Shown: positions 49,182-57,505 of the stretch, one piece after another
Layout of the letters: each line of letters starts with the position of its first letter
Numbering within the stretch: position 1 is the first letter of the stretch
From: Pseudomonas sp. PDM16
GTDB lineage: Bacteria; Pseudomonadota; Gammaproteobacteria; Pseudomonadales; Pseudomonadaceae
Reading direction: 5' to 3'
Length of the DNA stretch: 64,000 bases
Assembly: GCF_014851865.1 (NCBI RefSeq)
Contig: NZ_JACVAM010000004.1
Coordinates: 372,001-436,000 of the forward strand
Notes under the pieces: model-generated
Database searches by the model: none
The model's input: only the letters and a program-made list of their open reading frames with translations
Told to the model about the DNA's origin: nothing
Position numbers and translations under genes: made by a program

Positions 49182-50169
49182 ATCCCTCGAAAGCCTGCCG
49201 CTGCCTTCGGGACAGCGGCTCGTCGCCCGCGACGATGGTGCCAGCCTGGCCCTCCACTTGAACGAGCGCGCGCTACTGCGCGCTCACCGAAGGGGTGAGG
49301 TATTGGTCCCCCATGAGCTGGAGCTCAAGGATCAGGCCGTGGCCCTCTGGCTGCTGGCCTACTGGTGTTTCGCCAGCGACCCGCAGCTGCAGCAGCAGCG
49401 AGTCCAGCTGGAAGAGGTCGATCCGGCCCTGCTGGCCAATGGGCAGCTGGTCGGCACCGGCGAGAGCCTGCGCATGGACCGTTCGCTATTCTGGCAATTG
49501 CCGGGGACGTTCCTTCGTGGCCTCAGTAGCGCCGATTACCCACAACAGATGGTGATGCACGCAACCGGGCGCCGCCATCCGCGTCGTGCACCGAAACCGT
49601 CAGGTGAGGTTTACCGGCGCTTCGATGCCAATCTGGGTGCCTGGATATCCCTGCGCACGCTGGATATCGACGACGACCTTGCGCGCTTCAACCGCTGGCA
49701 GAACAGCGCCCGCGTGGCCGCGTTCTGGCAGGAGGAGGGCGACCTGTCCAAGCATCGCCAGTACCTCGAAGAGCTGGCTGCGGACCCGCGCGTGCTGACA
49801 CTGATCGGCTGTTTCGACGATGAGCCGTTCGCCTACTACGAGGCTTACTGGGCCAAGGAAGATCGCATCGCACCGTTCTACGACGTAGGTGATTACGACC
49901 GGGGCATCCATATGCTGGTGGGGGAGGAAAGCCATCGCGGCCCGCACAAGGTTGCCAGCTGGCTCAGTGCGCTGACCCACTACCTGTTCCTCGACGATCC
50001 GCGTACCCAGCGGGTGGTCGCCGAACCTCGCGCCGACAACGCCAAGATGATTGGCCACATGCAGGCGCAGGGTTATCACAAGGCCAAGGAATTCGATTTC
50101 CCGCACAAGCGCGCGGCACTCATGGTGCAGTCCCGCGAGGTGTTCTTCGAGCGCTGCTGCTTGGCATAG
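49171..50169 (+). CDS. siderophore N-acetyltransferase (IucB/AlcB-like GNAT)
   Basis: A 332-residue acyltransferase whose C-terminal about 200 residues form the siderophore GNAT domain (FNRWQNSARVAAFWQEEGDL, then FAYYEAYWAKEDRIAPFYDV, GIHMLVGE). IucB, the family model, transfers acetyl from acetyl-CoA to N6-hydroxylysine. Here, beside an ornithine hydroxylase, the likely reaction is acetylation of N5-hydroxyornithine to give the hydroxamate. It overlaps the receptor gene by 11 bases, so they are cotranscribed. The acyl group could be other than acetyl. Confidence 0.85.
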   Translation: MTSKSLESLPLPSGQRLVARDDGASLALHLNERALLRAHRRGEVLVPHELELKDQAVALWLLAYWCFASDPQLQQQRVQLEEVDPALLANGQLVGTGESLRMDRSLFWQLPGTFLRGLSSADYPQQMVMHATGRRHPRRAPKPSGEVYRRFDANLGAWISLRTLDIDDDLARFNRWQNSARVAAFWQEEGDLSKHRQYLEELAADPRVLTLIGCFDDEPFAYYEAYWAKEDRIAPFYDVGDYDRGIHMLVGEESHRGPHKVASWLSALTHYLFLDDPRTQRVVAEPRADNAKMIGHMQAQGYHKAKEFDFPHKRAALMVQSREVFFERCCLA

Positions 50170-50174
50170 CAGTA

Positions 50175-50220
50175 CGGCTCCCACGAGCCGCAGAACAAAA
50201 GAGCCGCGCCCGAGCGCGGC
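50175..50220. other. two hairpins between the acetyltransferase and hydroxylase genes
   Basis: CGGCTC-CCAC-GAGCCG (50175-50190) and GCCGCGC-CCGA-GCGCGGC (50203-50220) are perfect stems. Neither has a T run on the plus strand; the second has one (CTTTTG) on the minus strand. They may cause partial termination or protect a processed mRNA end. The function is unknown. Confidence 0.45.
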
Positions 50221-50308
50221 CGTGAACTGATGAGGTTGGGCGAGGCGAGTGCCTCCATAGGCTGACTCGGCCTTCAAATAAACCATCCGCAGAGGATCGG
50301 GGCCTGAC

Positions 50309-51604
50309 ATGAGCATAGAAACGCTGGAATACGATGTAATCGGCCTGGGCTTCGGCCCCGCCAACCTGGCCATTGCGGTGGCCCTGGACGAGGATCGCAG
50401 AGTGCGTGAGCACGGCCTGCGCTACTGCTTCCTGGAGAAGAAGCCGGCCTTTGCCTGGCACGGCGGCATGCTGCTGGACGACAGCCGCATGCAGATTTCC
50501 TTCCTCAAGGACCTGGCAACGCTGCGCAACCCGGCCAGCCCCTATACCTTCGTCAACTATCTGCACCAGAAGCGTCGGCTGGAAGCGTTCATCAATATCA
50601 GCACCTTCACGCCGTCGCGTCTTGAATACAACGACTACCTGACCTGGGCCGCGAGCCACTTCACTGATCGCGTGCACTACGGTGAGGAAGTCATTGGCGT
50701 CGAGCCGGTGCTCGATGGTGGTGAGGTGACCCGGGTCAAAGTGATCTCGCGACTGGCCGATGGCCGTACCCGTGCACGCATCACCCGCAACCTGGTGGTC
50801 AGCATCGGTGGTGAGCCGGTGATACCTGACGCATTCCGTCCGCTGCGCGGCGACGAGCGCGTGATCCATTCCTCCAACTACCTTGAGTGCATCCATGGCT
50901 GCGCCGAGCCCAAGCGGATCGCCGTGATTGGTTCTGGGCAGAGTGCTGCGGAGATCTTCAGCGATCTGTGTGGCCGCTTCCCAACCTCGGAGGTGAGCAT
51001 GGTGATGCGCAGCCAGGCTCTGCGCCCGGCTGACGATAGCCCATTCATCAACGAGATCTTCGATCCGGCCTATACCGATGTTGTCTACGGACAGGCTCCG
51101 GAAGAGCGCGAGGCCTTCATTCAGGCTAATGCCCAGACCAACTATTCGGTGGTCAACCTGGACCTGATCGAGAGCATTTACCACCGCCTGTATCTACAGA
51201 AAGTGACAGGGCATGCCCCGCACAATCTGTTGCCTCAGCGCAGCATCGAGGCAGTGCAGCCCGGTGCCGAAGGTATTCGACTGACGCTACAGGGGCCGGA
51301 GGGGCGAGAGGATCGCCTGTTCGATGCCGTGGTATTGGCCACCGGCTACCGTCGCGATGGTTACAAGCGCTTGTTAGAAGGTTTGCAACAGCACCTCGGT
51401 GATGGTGTGGAACGCGATTATCGTCTGTGCTGTGAACCGCAGATGAGCGCCGGTATCTATCTGCAGGGCTGCTGTGAGGCCAGCCATGGTTTGAGCGATA
51501 CGCTATTGTCGGTATTGGCAGTCCGTTCCCAGGAAGTCGTCGATGCCCTGATGGATGATCGCCGACATCGGCAGACTGCTGGAGTTGCCAGCGCATGTGC
51601 GTGA
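50309..51604 (+). CDS. L-ornithine N5-monooxygenase, PvdA-like
   Basis: A 431-residue FAD/NADPH N-hydroxylating monooxygenase. The FAD motif is GLGFGPANLA near residues 12-21, the NADPH motif GSGQSAAE and the late motif DAVVLATGY. The blocks DDSRMQISFLKDLATLRNP and LEYNDYLTWAASHF and the ending ASHGLSDTLLSVLAVR match PvdA (ornithine) rather than IucD (lysine), as I recall them. It makes the N5-hydroxyornithine that feeds three NRPS modules. The start follows GCAGAGGATCGGGGCCTGAC. No clear ECF promoter precedes it. Confidence 0.9.
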   Translation: MSIETLEYDVIGLGFGPANLAIAVALDEDRRVREHGLRYCFLEKKPAFAWHGGMLLDDSRMQISFLKDLATLRNPASPYTFVNYLHQKRRLEAFINISTFTPSRLEYNDYLTWAASHFTDRVHYGEEVIGVEPVLDGGEVTRVKVISRLADGRTRARITRNLVVSIGGEPVIPDAFRPLRGDERVIHSSNYLECIHGCAEPKRIAVIGSGQSAAEIFSDLCGRFPTSEVSMVMRSQALRPADDSPFINEIFDPAYTDVVYGQAPEEREAFIQANAQTNYSVVNLDLIESIYHRLYLQKVTGHAPHNLLPQRSIEAVQPGAEGIRLTLQGPEGREDRLFDAVVLATGYRRDGYKRLLEGLQQHLGDGVERDYRLCCEPQMSAGIYLQGCCEASHGLSDTLLSVLAVRSQEVVDALMDDRRHRQTAGVASACA

Positions 51605-51745
51605 GAACCTGTTTGCGATCTCCTGGCCAGGTGAAATGGGGCGAGGGCGCGGAGTCTACATACCGTAAATGAGCAGCCCTACGTCAATGCTGTATCGCCG
51701 ACGACCAAGAGATCACAGACCGGTTCAGAGCCGAGGAATAGGGCG

Positions 51746-52495
51746 ATGATTCCGGCCATCGCCCCGCTGTTCCAAGGGCCTTTCGCGCACTACCGCGACG
51801 TCCTCACACTTATCGATGACCCACGCCCGGCACTGTCCGGGCGTGAGTTCGTTAGCCCTGAGCGTCTTGAAGAGCAAATGCTGCGCTTCGGTCCCGAGCA
51901 TGCCGAGGGGGATCGGCGTGCGCTGATGTCGCTGTGGTCCAAGTACTACTTCCTGCGCCTGATTCCACCGGTGCTGGCTGCAGGGTTGATCCTCAACTGG
52001 CGTCTACCACTGGATTTCGAGGAGATCCAGGTGGTGGTCGGCGCCGACGGATTGCCCGAGGCCTTCAAGCTGCCGCACGCCGGCGAACGCTGGAGTGCGC
52101 CACCGGTCAATGGCTTCGAGCGTTTCGCCGGGCTGCTGGACGACAACCTGCTGCCTTTCATTGATGGCCTGCGTGCCCATCGCAAGATTGCAGCACGGGT
52201 GTTGTGGAGCAACGCCGGCAATTATTTCGAGTGGTTCATGTCGACGCTAGGCGGCTTGCCGTTTCCCAAGCCGATGCTGGCGCAGGGTTTCGAGGTGCTG
52301 GAGTCCAGGCTGCGACCGGATGGAGCACGCAACCCACTCTTCGAGCCGGTGCAGTATGTGGCGCAGGGAGAGGGCTGCGCGCCCTGGCGCCAGCGCAAGC
52401 TGTGTTGCATCCGCAATGAGCTGGGTATGGACATGTGCGACAACTGTCCCTTGCTGGAAGAACCGCCAGCCGAAGGCACTGCGGTACTCGACTGA
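51746..52495 (+). CDS. FhuF-like siderophore-iron reductase
   Basis: A 249-residue cytoplasmic protein with the FhuF C-terminal [2Fe-2S] ligand set CC-X10-C-X2-C (CCIRNELGMDMCDNC). FhuF-type proteins release iron from ferric hydroxamates by reduction. Here it would act on the imported complex. It is about 140 bases after the hydroxylase gene and convergent with the importer operon. Confidence 0.9.
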   Translation: MIPAIAPLFQGPFAHYRDVLTLIDDPRPALSGREFVSPERLEEQMLRFGPEHAEGDRRALMSLWSKYYFLRLIPPVLAAGLILNWRLPLDFEEIQVVVGADGLPEAFKLPHAGERWSAPPVNGFERFAGLLDDNLLPFIDGLRAHRKIAARVLWSNAGNYFEWFMSTLGGLPFPKPMLAQGFEVLESRLRPDGARNPLFEPVQYVAQGEGCAPWRQRKLCCIRNELGMDMCDNCPLLEEPPAEGTAVLD

Positions 52496-52535
52496 TCAGC
52501 TGAGCCCGTGCGGTGCATGCTCAGCGCCATCCTCT

Positions 52536-54551
52536 CTAGCGTCTGTAAAGACAGAGCATGAAATAGGCGCCGCCCAGCAAAGATGCCAGCAGCCCTGCCG
52601 GTAGCTGCGCAGGAAACAGCAGTGTGCGTCCGAGCCAGTCCGCCAACACCATGATCAATGCGCCCAGCAGTGCTGCACCCAGCATCTGCGGCACTGCCCG
52701 GGCCAGTCCTAGCAGGCGGGCGAGGTGCGGCGCCAGCAGGCCGATGAAGCTCAGCGGTCCGACAATCAATGTGGCGCCTGCGGTCAGCAATGAAGCCAGC
52801 ATCAGCAACACGAAACGGCTGCGCCCCAGTGGCACGCCCAGCGCTCGTGGCGTGCCTTCGCCCAGCGGCAGCAGCTCTAGCCAGCGGCCGAATGGCAGGG
52901 CTATCAGCAGCAACAGCACGCTGCAGCACAAGACCCAGACGGCCATCTGCGGGCTGACGAAATAGGTCGAACCGGACATCCAGCTGAGCAGGTTCTGCCC
53001 ACGCGGGTCGCCACCGGCCAACAGGATCACCTGCAGGGCGTCGAACAATGCGGTGATGCTGATGCCGATCAGCAATACCCGCTCGGGCGCGAATCCGGAG
53101 CGCCGCGACAATCCGAGCAGCAGAAGCAGCGTCAGGCCGGCGCCGAGACCGCCCAGAGCCAGCTGGGCAAGGGGCCCCGAATAAGGCAGCAGGAAGAGGA
53201 GGGCGATCAGGCCCAGGGCAGCCCCCGCACTGATGCCAAGCACTTCGGGGCTGGACATCGGGTTGCCGGTCAGGCGCTGGATCATGCAGCCGGCCAAGGC
53301 CAGCATGCAGCCAGCAGCAGCTGCAGCCATCACTCGCGGCCAGCGCCAGTCGAGCAGACTGGTGTCGCCGAGAGCCCATTGCCAACCTTCCAGACCTCGT
53401 CCCAATCCCAGCCCGATCAGTAGGGCTAGCGCCAGTAAGACCGCGAGAGGCAGTAGTCGTCGGATGGGGAGGGGGTGGCGCATGAAATGGTGGGCATCGC
53501 CGCTCTGCGGTTGCCCTCCACTCAGGCGCAGCCGAGGCAGCAACCAGAGCAGCAACGGCGCACCAAGCAGGGCAGTGGCCGCGCCTGTCGGCACCAGTTC
53601 GGCGAGGTTGCCAGCCAGACGCTGGATGCCCAAGTCGGTGACGCATAGCAGCAGAGCACCGAGCAGCGGCGCCCAGCGCAAGCGCTGGGAGAAGGTACGC
53701 CCACCGAGGATCCGCACCAACGCTGGTGCGGCGAGGCCGATGAAACCGATCACACCCACACTGCTGACCACACAGGCCGCCAGGTACACGGCGATCGTCA
53801 GGGTGACGATGCGCAGGAAGCGCAACGGAACACCCAGGCTCTTCACACCACTGTCATCCAGTTCCAGCAGCGCCAGAGGACGCAACAGTGGCAACAGAAT
53901 CAACATGCCGACAGCCAGGCGCGGCAGCAGGAACTCGACTCCAGCCCAGCTATTCTGGCTGAGCGAGCCGGAGCCCCAGATGAAGACCGCATTCAGGTCC
54001 TGCTGCTGAATCAGCATCAAGGTGACATTCAGAGCGCTGAGATAGAGGGTGACGACCAATCCGGCCAGGATCAGCGTCAGGGGTGCCAAGCCACGTCGCC
54101 AAGCCAGGGCGAACACCATCAGAGACGCCAATCCACCACCTGCCAGCGCCACCCACTCACGACCGTACTCCAAGGTCCAGGGCGCCCAGAGAGTGGCGAT
54201 CAGCAAGCCGAACTGTGCGCCGCTGGATACACCCAGCGTCGTAGGCGACGCCAGAGGGTTGCGCAAAACCTGCTGCATCAGCGTTCCGGCCAGCGCCAAC
54301 ACTGCACCGCAGAGCAGGCTCATGGCCAGACGCGGCAACCAGCTAAAGTGCAGAATCATCTGCTGCATGTCGCCATCCGCAGGGTTGGCCAGCGCTTGCA
54401 GCCACTGCGCACTCGGTAGCCGGCGGCCCAGATCGCTGAAGACCAGACCCAGGGCGAGCACAAACAGCAGGCTGCATAGCCAGACCGGATGACCGGAGAA
54501 GCTCCAGCGAGCCCTCGTAGGCAGTGGCCCTTCGGCCAGCAGGTTGCTCAT
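52536..54551 (-). CDS. fhuB: ferric hydroxamate ABC permease, FhuB-like
   Basis: A 671-residue fused permease made of two FecCD-type halves, about 20 transmembrane helices. Each half carries the BtuC-fold signatures (GTLMQQVLRNPLASPTTLGV with SGAQFG; GCMIQRLTGNPMSSPEVLGI with SAGAALG). Fusion of two permease halves is diagnostic of FhuB among iron importers. The start at 54551 overlaps the binding-protein stop as ATGA; the longer open frame upstream is spurious. Confidence 0.92.
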   Translation of the reverse strand: MSNLLAEGPLPTRARWSFSGHPVWLCSLLFVLALGLVFSDLGRRLPSAQWLQALANPADGDMQQMILHFSWLPRLAMSLLCGAVLALAGTLMQQVLRNPLASPTTLGVSSGAQFGLLIATLWAPWTLEYGREWVALAGGGLASLMVFALAWRRGLAPLTLILAGLVVTLYLSALNVTLMLIQQQDLNAVFIWGSGSLSQNSWAGVEFLLPRLAVGMLILLPLLRPLALLELDDSGVKSLGVPLRFLRIVTLTIAVYLAACVVSSVGVIGFIGLAAPALVRILGGRTFSQRLRWAPLLGALLLCVTDLGIQRLAGNLAELVPTGAATALLGAPLLLWLLPRLRLSGGQPQSGDAHHFMRHPLPIRRLLPLAVLLALALLIGLGLGRGLEGWQWALGDTSLLDWRWPRVMAAAAAGCMLALAGCMIQRLTGNPMSSPEVLGISAGAALGLIALLFLLPYSGPLAQLALGGLGAGLTLLLLLGLSRRSGFAPERVLLIGISITALFDALQVILLAGGDPRGQNLLSWMSGSTYFVSPQMAVWVLCCSVLLLLIALPFGRWLELLPLGEGTPRALGVPLGRSRFVLLMLASLLTAGATLIVGPLSFIGLLAPHLARLLGLARAVPQMLGAALLGALIMVLADWLGRTLLFPAQLPAGLLASLLGGAYFMLCLYRR

Positions 54552-55405
54552 GGCGCGCGCTCCGGCACGAATTGCGCGTCCAGCAGGTTGGCAAAGCGCT
54601 CGGCGGCCATCAAACCGTTGAAGCTCCAGACCGGTGGAAGAGGGTACAGACGCTGCTCCTGCACGGCGGGCAGGCGTTGCCACAACGCGCTGCCCGCCAA
54701 CCCGCTCTCGGTGCCTGGCGGCATGGGCTCCAGATAGAGCAGGGCAGCACTGGGCTCTTCGGCAAGGCGCTCGATGCCTTGCTGACTGAAGCCCCAGTAG
54801 TTGGTTGGTCCTGTCCAGGCATTGCGCAGGCCAACGCGATCCAGCACACCCTGGTAGATACTTTGCTTGCCGAACAGGCGGACATGACGCTGGTCGAGGA
54901 AGGTCATCACATAGAAAGGTGGCAGCAATTGCGGAGCCAGACGTTGCTTGACCCGAACCATATTGGCATCGATACGAGCGATCATGGCTTCGCCTTCGGG
55001 CTGGCGGTCGAGCAATTTCGCCAGTTCCCGGGTTACACGTTGAGCGCCGACATAGGCTTCTGCCTCCGGCGTATAGATGGCCAGCATATGCACCGGTGCT
55101 ACACGCTCCAGCTGCGGCCGGCTGGCTGCGAACTGTGGCGTGATAAGGATCATGTCCGGCTTCAGCTGGCTCAACAGCTCGAGATTGGGTTCTACACGCA
55201 GGCCGAGGTCGACGACTTCAGCCGGTAACTCGGGGGCCTGTACCCAGCGCCGGTAACCTTCGGTCTGGGCCACGGCAATCGGCGTAATACCTAGGCCCAG
55301 TAAAGTCTCAGTCAGTCCCCAGTCGATCACTGCGATCCGCGGTTGATGCGGTGCGGCCTGAGCCAGGCCCGACAGGATAATCAGCATGCAAAGCAGCCTG
55401 CGCAT
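54548..55405 (-). CDS. fhuD: ferric hydroxamate periplasmic binding protein, FhuD-like
   Basis: A 285-residue class III binding protein with a cleavable signal peptide (about residues 1-17, cleavage after AQA). Landmarks are RIAVIDWGLTETLLGLGITP, the backbone of QLKPDMILITPQF, and a GLAGSALWQRLPAVQEQRLY-like late segment. It shuttles the ferric hydroxamate to FhuB. It is joined to both neighbours by ATGA overlaps, so translation is coupled. Confidence 0.9.
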   Translation of the reverse strand: MRRLLCMLIILSGLAQAAPHQPRIAVIDWGLTETLLGLGITPIAVAQTEGYRRWVQAPELPAEVVDLGLRVEPNLELLSQLKPDMILITPQFAASRPQLERVAPVHMLAIYTPEAEAYVGAQRVTRELAKLLDRQPEGEAMIARIDANMVRVKQRLAPQLLPPFYVMTFLDQRHVRLFGKQSIYQGVLDRVGLRNAWTGPTNYWGFSQQGIERLAEEPSAALLYLEPMPPGTESGLAGSALWQRLPAVQEQRLYPLPPVWSFNGLMAAERFANLLDAQFVPERAP

Positions 55406-56172
55406 CAGACCACCACGGCAATCGGTTGTTGGCCACGCGGATGGCTAAGCACCTGCATCGGCAGGCCATAGATGGCTTCAAGATTGCTATCGGTCATCAG
55501 TTCGGCCGGACTGCCATCCAGTAGTAGACGTCCACTGTGCAGCGCAATGAGGCGGTCGCAGTAGCGGCTGGCCATATTGATGTCGTGAAGCACCACGATA
55601 ACGCTCAGGCCCAGTTGCTGGCTGAGGCGGTGCACAAGGCCCAGCACATCGACCTGGTGGGCGATGTCGAGTGCCGAAGTTGGTTCGTCGAGCAGTAGAT
55701 AGCGACTGTTCTGTGCCAATAGCATGGCCAGCCAAACGCGCTGGCGTTCGCCGCCGGACAGGCTGTCGACCATGCGCTCGGCAAAGCGCAGCGTATCGGT
55801 CAGCTCCATGGCTTCCTGTACCTTGGCATGATCATCGGTACCGAACCGACCGAGCAAACCGTGCCAGGGATAACGACCGAAACCGACCAGCTCGCTAGCC
55901 GTCAGGCTGTCGGCGGTTGGCAGTTGCTGCGGCAGATAGGCCACCTGGCGTGCGAAGTCGCGGTCTTTCCAGTCAGCCAATGGTTTGTCATCCAGAAGGA
56001 CACAACCAGTGCTGGCGGGTTGCTGGCGAGCCAGCATTTTCAGCAGCGTCGATTTCCCGGAGCCATTGTGGCCAATAAGGCCAACCATCTGGCCCTGGGG
56101 AATGTCGAGCGACAACGGATGCAGGAGCGTGCGCTCCGGCAAACTGAAGCTGACCGCATCGAGTCGGAACAT
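55405..56172 (-). CDS. fhuC: ferric hydroxamate ABC ATPase, FhuC-like
   Basis: A 255-residue FecE/FhuC-type ATPase. Walker A is GHNGSGKST (about residues 35-43), the signature LSGGERQR and Walker B YLLLDEPTSALD. The switch histidine is in VVLHDIN. The start at 56172 follows AAAGGATTGTCC. It is the first gene of fhuCDB, preceded by a Fur-box-like element. Confidence 0.93.
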   Translation of the reverse strand: MFRLDAVSFSLPERTLLHPLSLDIPQGQMVGLIGHNGSGKSTLLKMLARQQPASTGCVLLDDKPLADWKDRDFARQVAYLPQQLPTADSLTASELVGFGRYPWHGLLGRFGTDDHAKVQEAMELTDTLRFAERMVDSLSGGERQRVWLAMLLAQNSRYLLLDEPTSALDIAHQVDVLGLVHRLSQQLGLSVIVVLHDINMASRYCDRLIALHSGRLLLDGSPAELMTDSNLEAIYGLPMQVLSHPRGQQPIAVVV

Positions 56173-56220
56173 GGACAATCCTTTGGCTAGCCGAGCGTGC
56201 GTAAAGGCGGCGACTGTAGC

Positions 56221-56239
56221 CAAAATGATAATCCCTGGC
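56221..56239. promoter_or_regulatory. candidate Fur box before fhuCDB
   Basis: CAAAATGATAATCCCTGGC agrees with the 19-base Fur consensus at 13 positions, including the central ATGATAATC core. It is about 50 bases upstream of fhuC. Confidence 0.6.
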
Positions 56240-56301
56240 AAACGCGAAGGCTTCGCGCAGATGTAGATGCGATACGCACAAGCGCATCATACATAACTTC
56301 G

Positions 56302-56329
56302 CATAATGTATATTATGTTAAATAACATA
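56302..56329. promoter_or_regulatory. overlapping AT-rich palindromes upstream of fhuC
   Basis: CATAAT-GTAT-ATTATG (56302-56317) and TATGTTA-AA-TAACATA (56314-56329) are perfect inverted repeats. They could form a promoter/operator complex for fhuC. The binding protein is unknown. Confidence 0.45.
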
Positions 56330-56506
56330 TTAATCTGCATGCCGGTAATTGCTTAATCACCTCGCTCCTTTTCTTCATGCTCGATAACCCAATCACAATC
56401 GCTCTGGCTGATCACCTGGTAAATCGAAATAGCTCGGACCATCAGACAATGAGCCAAGCCTCGAATGCAGGTTTCACCACGCTACGTGTAATCAATCGCA
56501 ATAGAT

Positions 56507-57505
56507 CTACTCCATCTCGGCCCAGCGCTCCTTGATCTCCAGGATTGCCGGCATCTGGGCGAGAAACAGCTCCACCAGCTCAGGGTCGAAATGGTTGCCG
56601 CTCTCACGGCGCAACAAGGCGACTGCCTCTTCTACCGACCAGGCTGGTTTATAGGGACGCACGCTGGTAAGGGCGTCGAACACATCGGCAATGGCGACGA
56701 TGCGTCCCTCCAGCGGAATCTCCGTACCTTTCAGGCCATTTGGATAGCCGCTGCCATCCCACTTCTCATGGTGCGTCAGCGCTATGCTGCGAGCCATCCG
56801 CAACAGGCGTGAATCATGCTCGCCGATGATCTCGGCACCAATCTGTGCATGGTTGCGCATGACCGCCCACTCCGAGTCGTCCAGCTTTCCAGCCTTCTGC
56901 AGGATGGCATCGGGGATACCGATCTTGCCCACGTCATGCATTGGAGCCGCATTGAGCAGATCATCGGCCGCTCTCTCGTCCAGGCCGACAGCCCTGGCCA
57001 GGATATGGGTGTAATAGCTCATGCGAATGACGTGCAGGCCGGTTTCGTTGTCCTTGTACTCCGCCGCCAGGCCGAGGCGCTGGACGATCTGCAGGCGTGT
57101 CTGGTGCAGTTCGTCGACTCGTACCAGCGACAGATGGGTGCGCACCCTCGCCCGCACGATGGGCGGGCTCACCGGTTTGGTGATGTAGTCTACAGCGCCG
57201 ACCTCGAAGCCCTTGGCCTCATCATCCACATCGGCCAGCGCAGTCACGAAGATCACTGGAATGGCTGAGGTACTAGGCTGGGCCTTCAGGCGAGTGCACA
57301 CTTCGTGGCCGGTCATGCCTGGCATCATCACGTCGAGCAGGATCAGCGCCGGGCTCTCGCGCTCGGCCAGTTCCAGCGCCTTTTCACCGTCCTTGGCGAA
57401 CAGCAGCCGATAATCGTCCTGCAGGATCTGCCGCAGCACCTGTAGGTTGGTCGGCTCGTCATCCACCAGTAGCAGTTTCGGGCGGGCGTCGGGGGTGTTG
57501 CTCAT
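56507..57505 (-). CDS. response regulator with HD-GYP phosphodiesterase domain
   Basis: A 332-residue two-domain protein. The receiver (about residues 9-125) has VDDEP, phospho-acceptor D58 region (LLDVMMPG) and the TKP lysine. The HD-GYP domain (about 135-325) has HDVGKIGIPDAI, HHEKWDGSGYPNG and a late IADVFDALTS; all metal and GYP residues are present, so cyclic di-GMP hydrolysis is likely. The start overlaps the sensor kinase stop (ATGA), so the two form a pair. Confidence 0.92.
   Translation of the reverse strand: MSNTPDARPKLLLVDDEPTNLQVLRQILQDDYRLLFAKDGEKALELAERESPALILLDVMMPGMTGHEVCTRLKAQPSTSAIPVIFVTALADVDDEAKGFEVGAVDYITKPVSPPIVRARVRTHLSLVRVDELHQTRLQIVQRLGLAAEYKDNETGLHVIRMSYYTHILARAVGLDERAADDLLNAAPMHDVGKIGIPDAILQKAGKLDDSEWAVMRNHAQIGAEIIGEHDSRLLRMARSIALTHHEKWDGSGYPNGLKGTEIPLEGRIVAIADVFDALTSVRPYKPAWSVEEAVALLRRESGNHFDPELVELFLAQMPAILEIKERWAEME

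Larger units (their letters stand above)
56173..56506. other. fhuC upstream region with Fur-like site and AT-rich palindromes
   Basis: This 334-base gene-free stretch separates fhuC from the HD-GYP regulator. It holds a Fur-like site (56221-56239) and a strongly AT-rich segment at about 56280-56335 with two overlapping inverted repeats. The segment 56340-56506 shows nothing recognisable and no convincing small gene. Confidence 0.6.

Noticed and set aside
51605..51745. Possible ECF promoter before the FhuF-like gene (GAAAT then AGTCTA)
   Set aside because: The spacing is one base short and CGT is absent; the TAAAT at about 51667 has no CGT at the right distance.
52499..52525. Inverted repeat GCTGAGC/GCTCAGC between fhuF-like gene and fhuB
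   Set aside because: The 13-base loop and lack of T runs make it a poor terminator.
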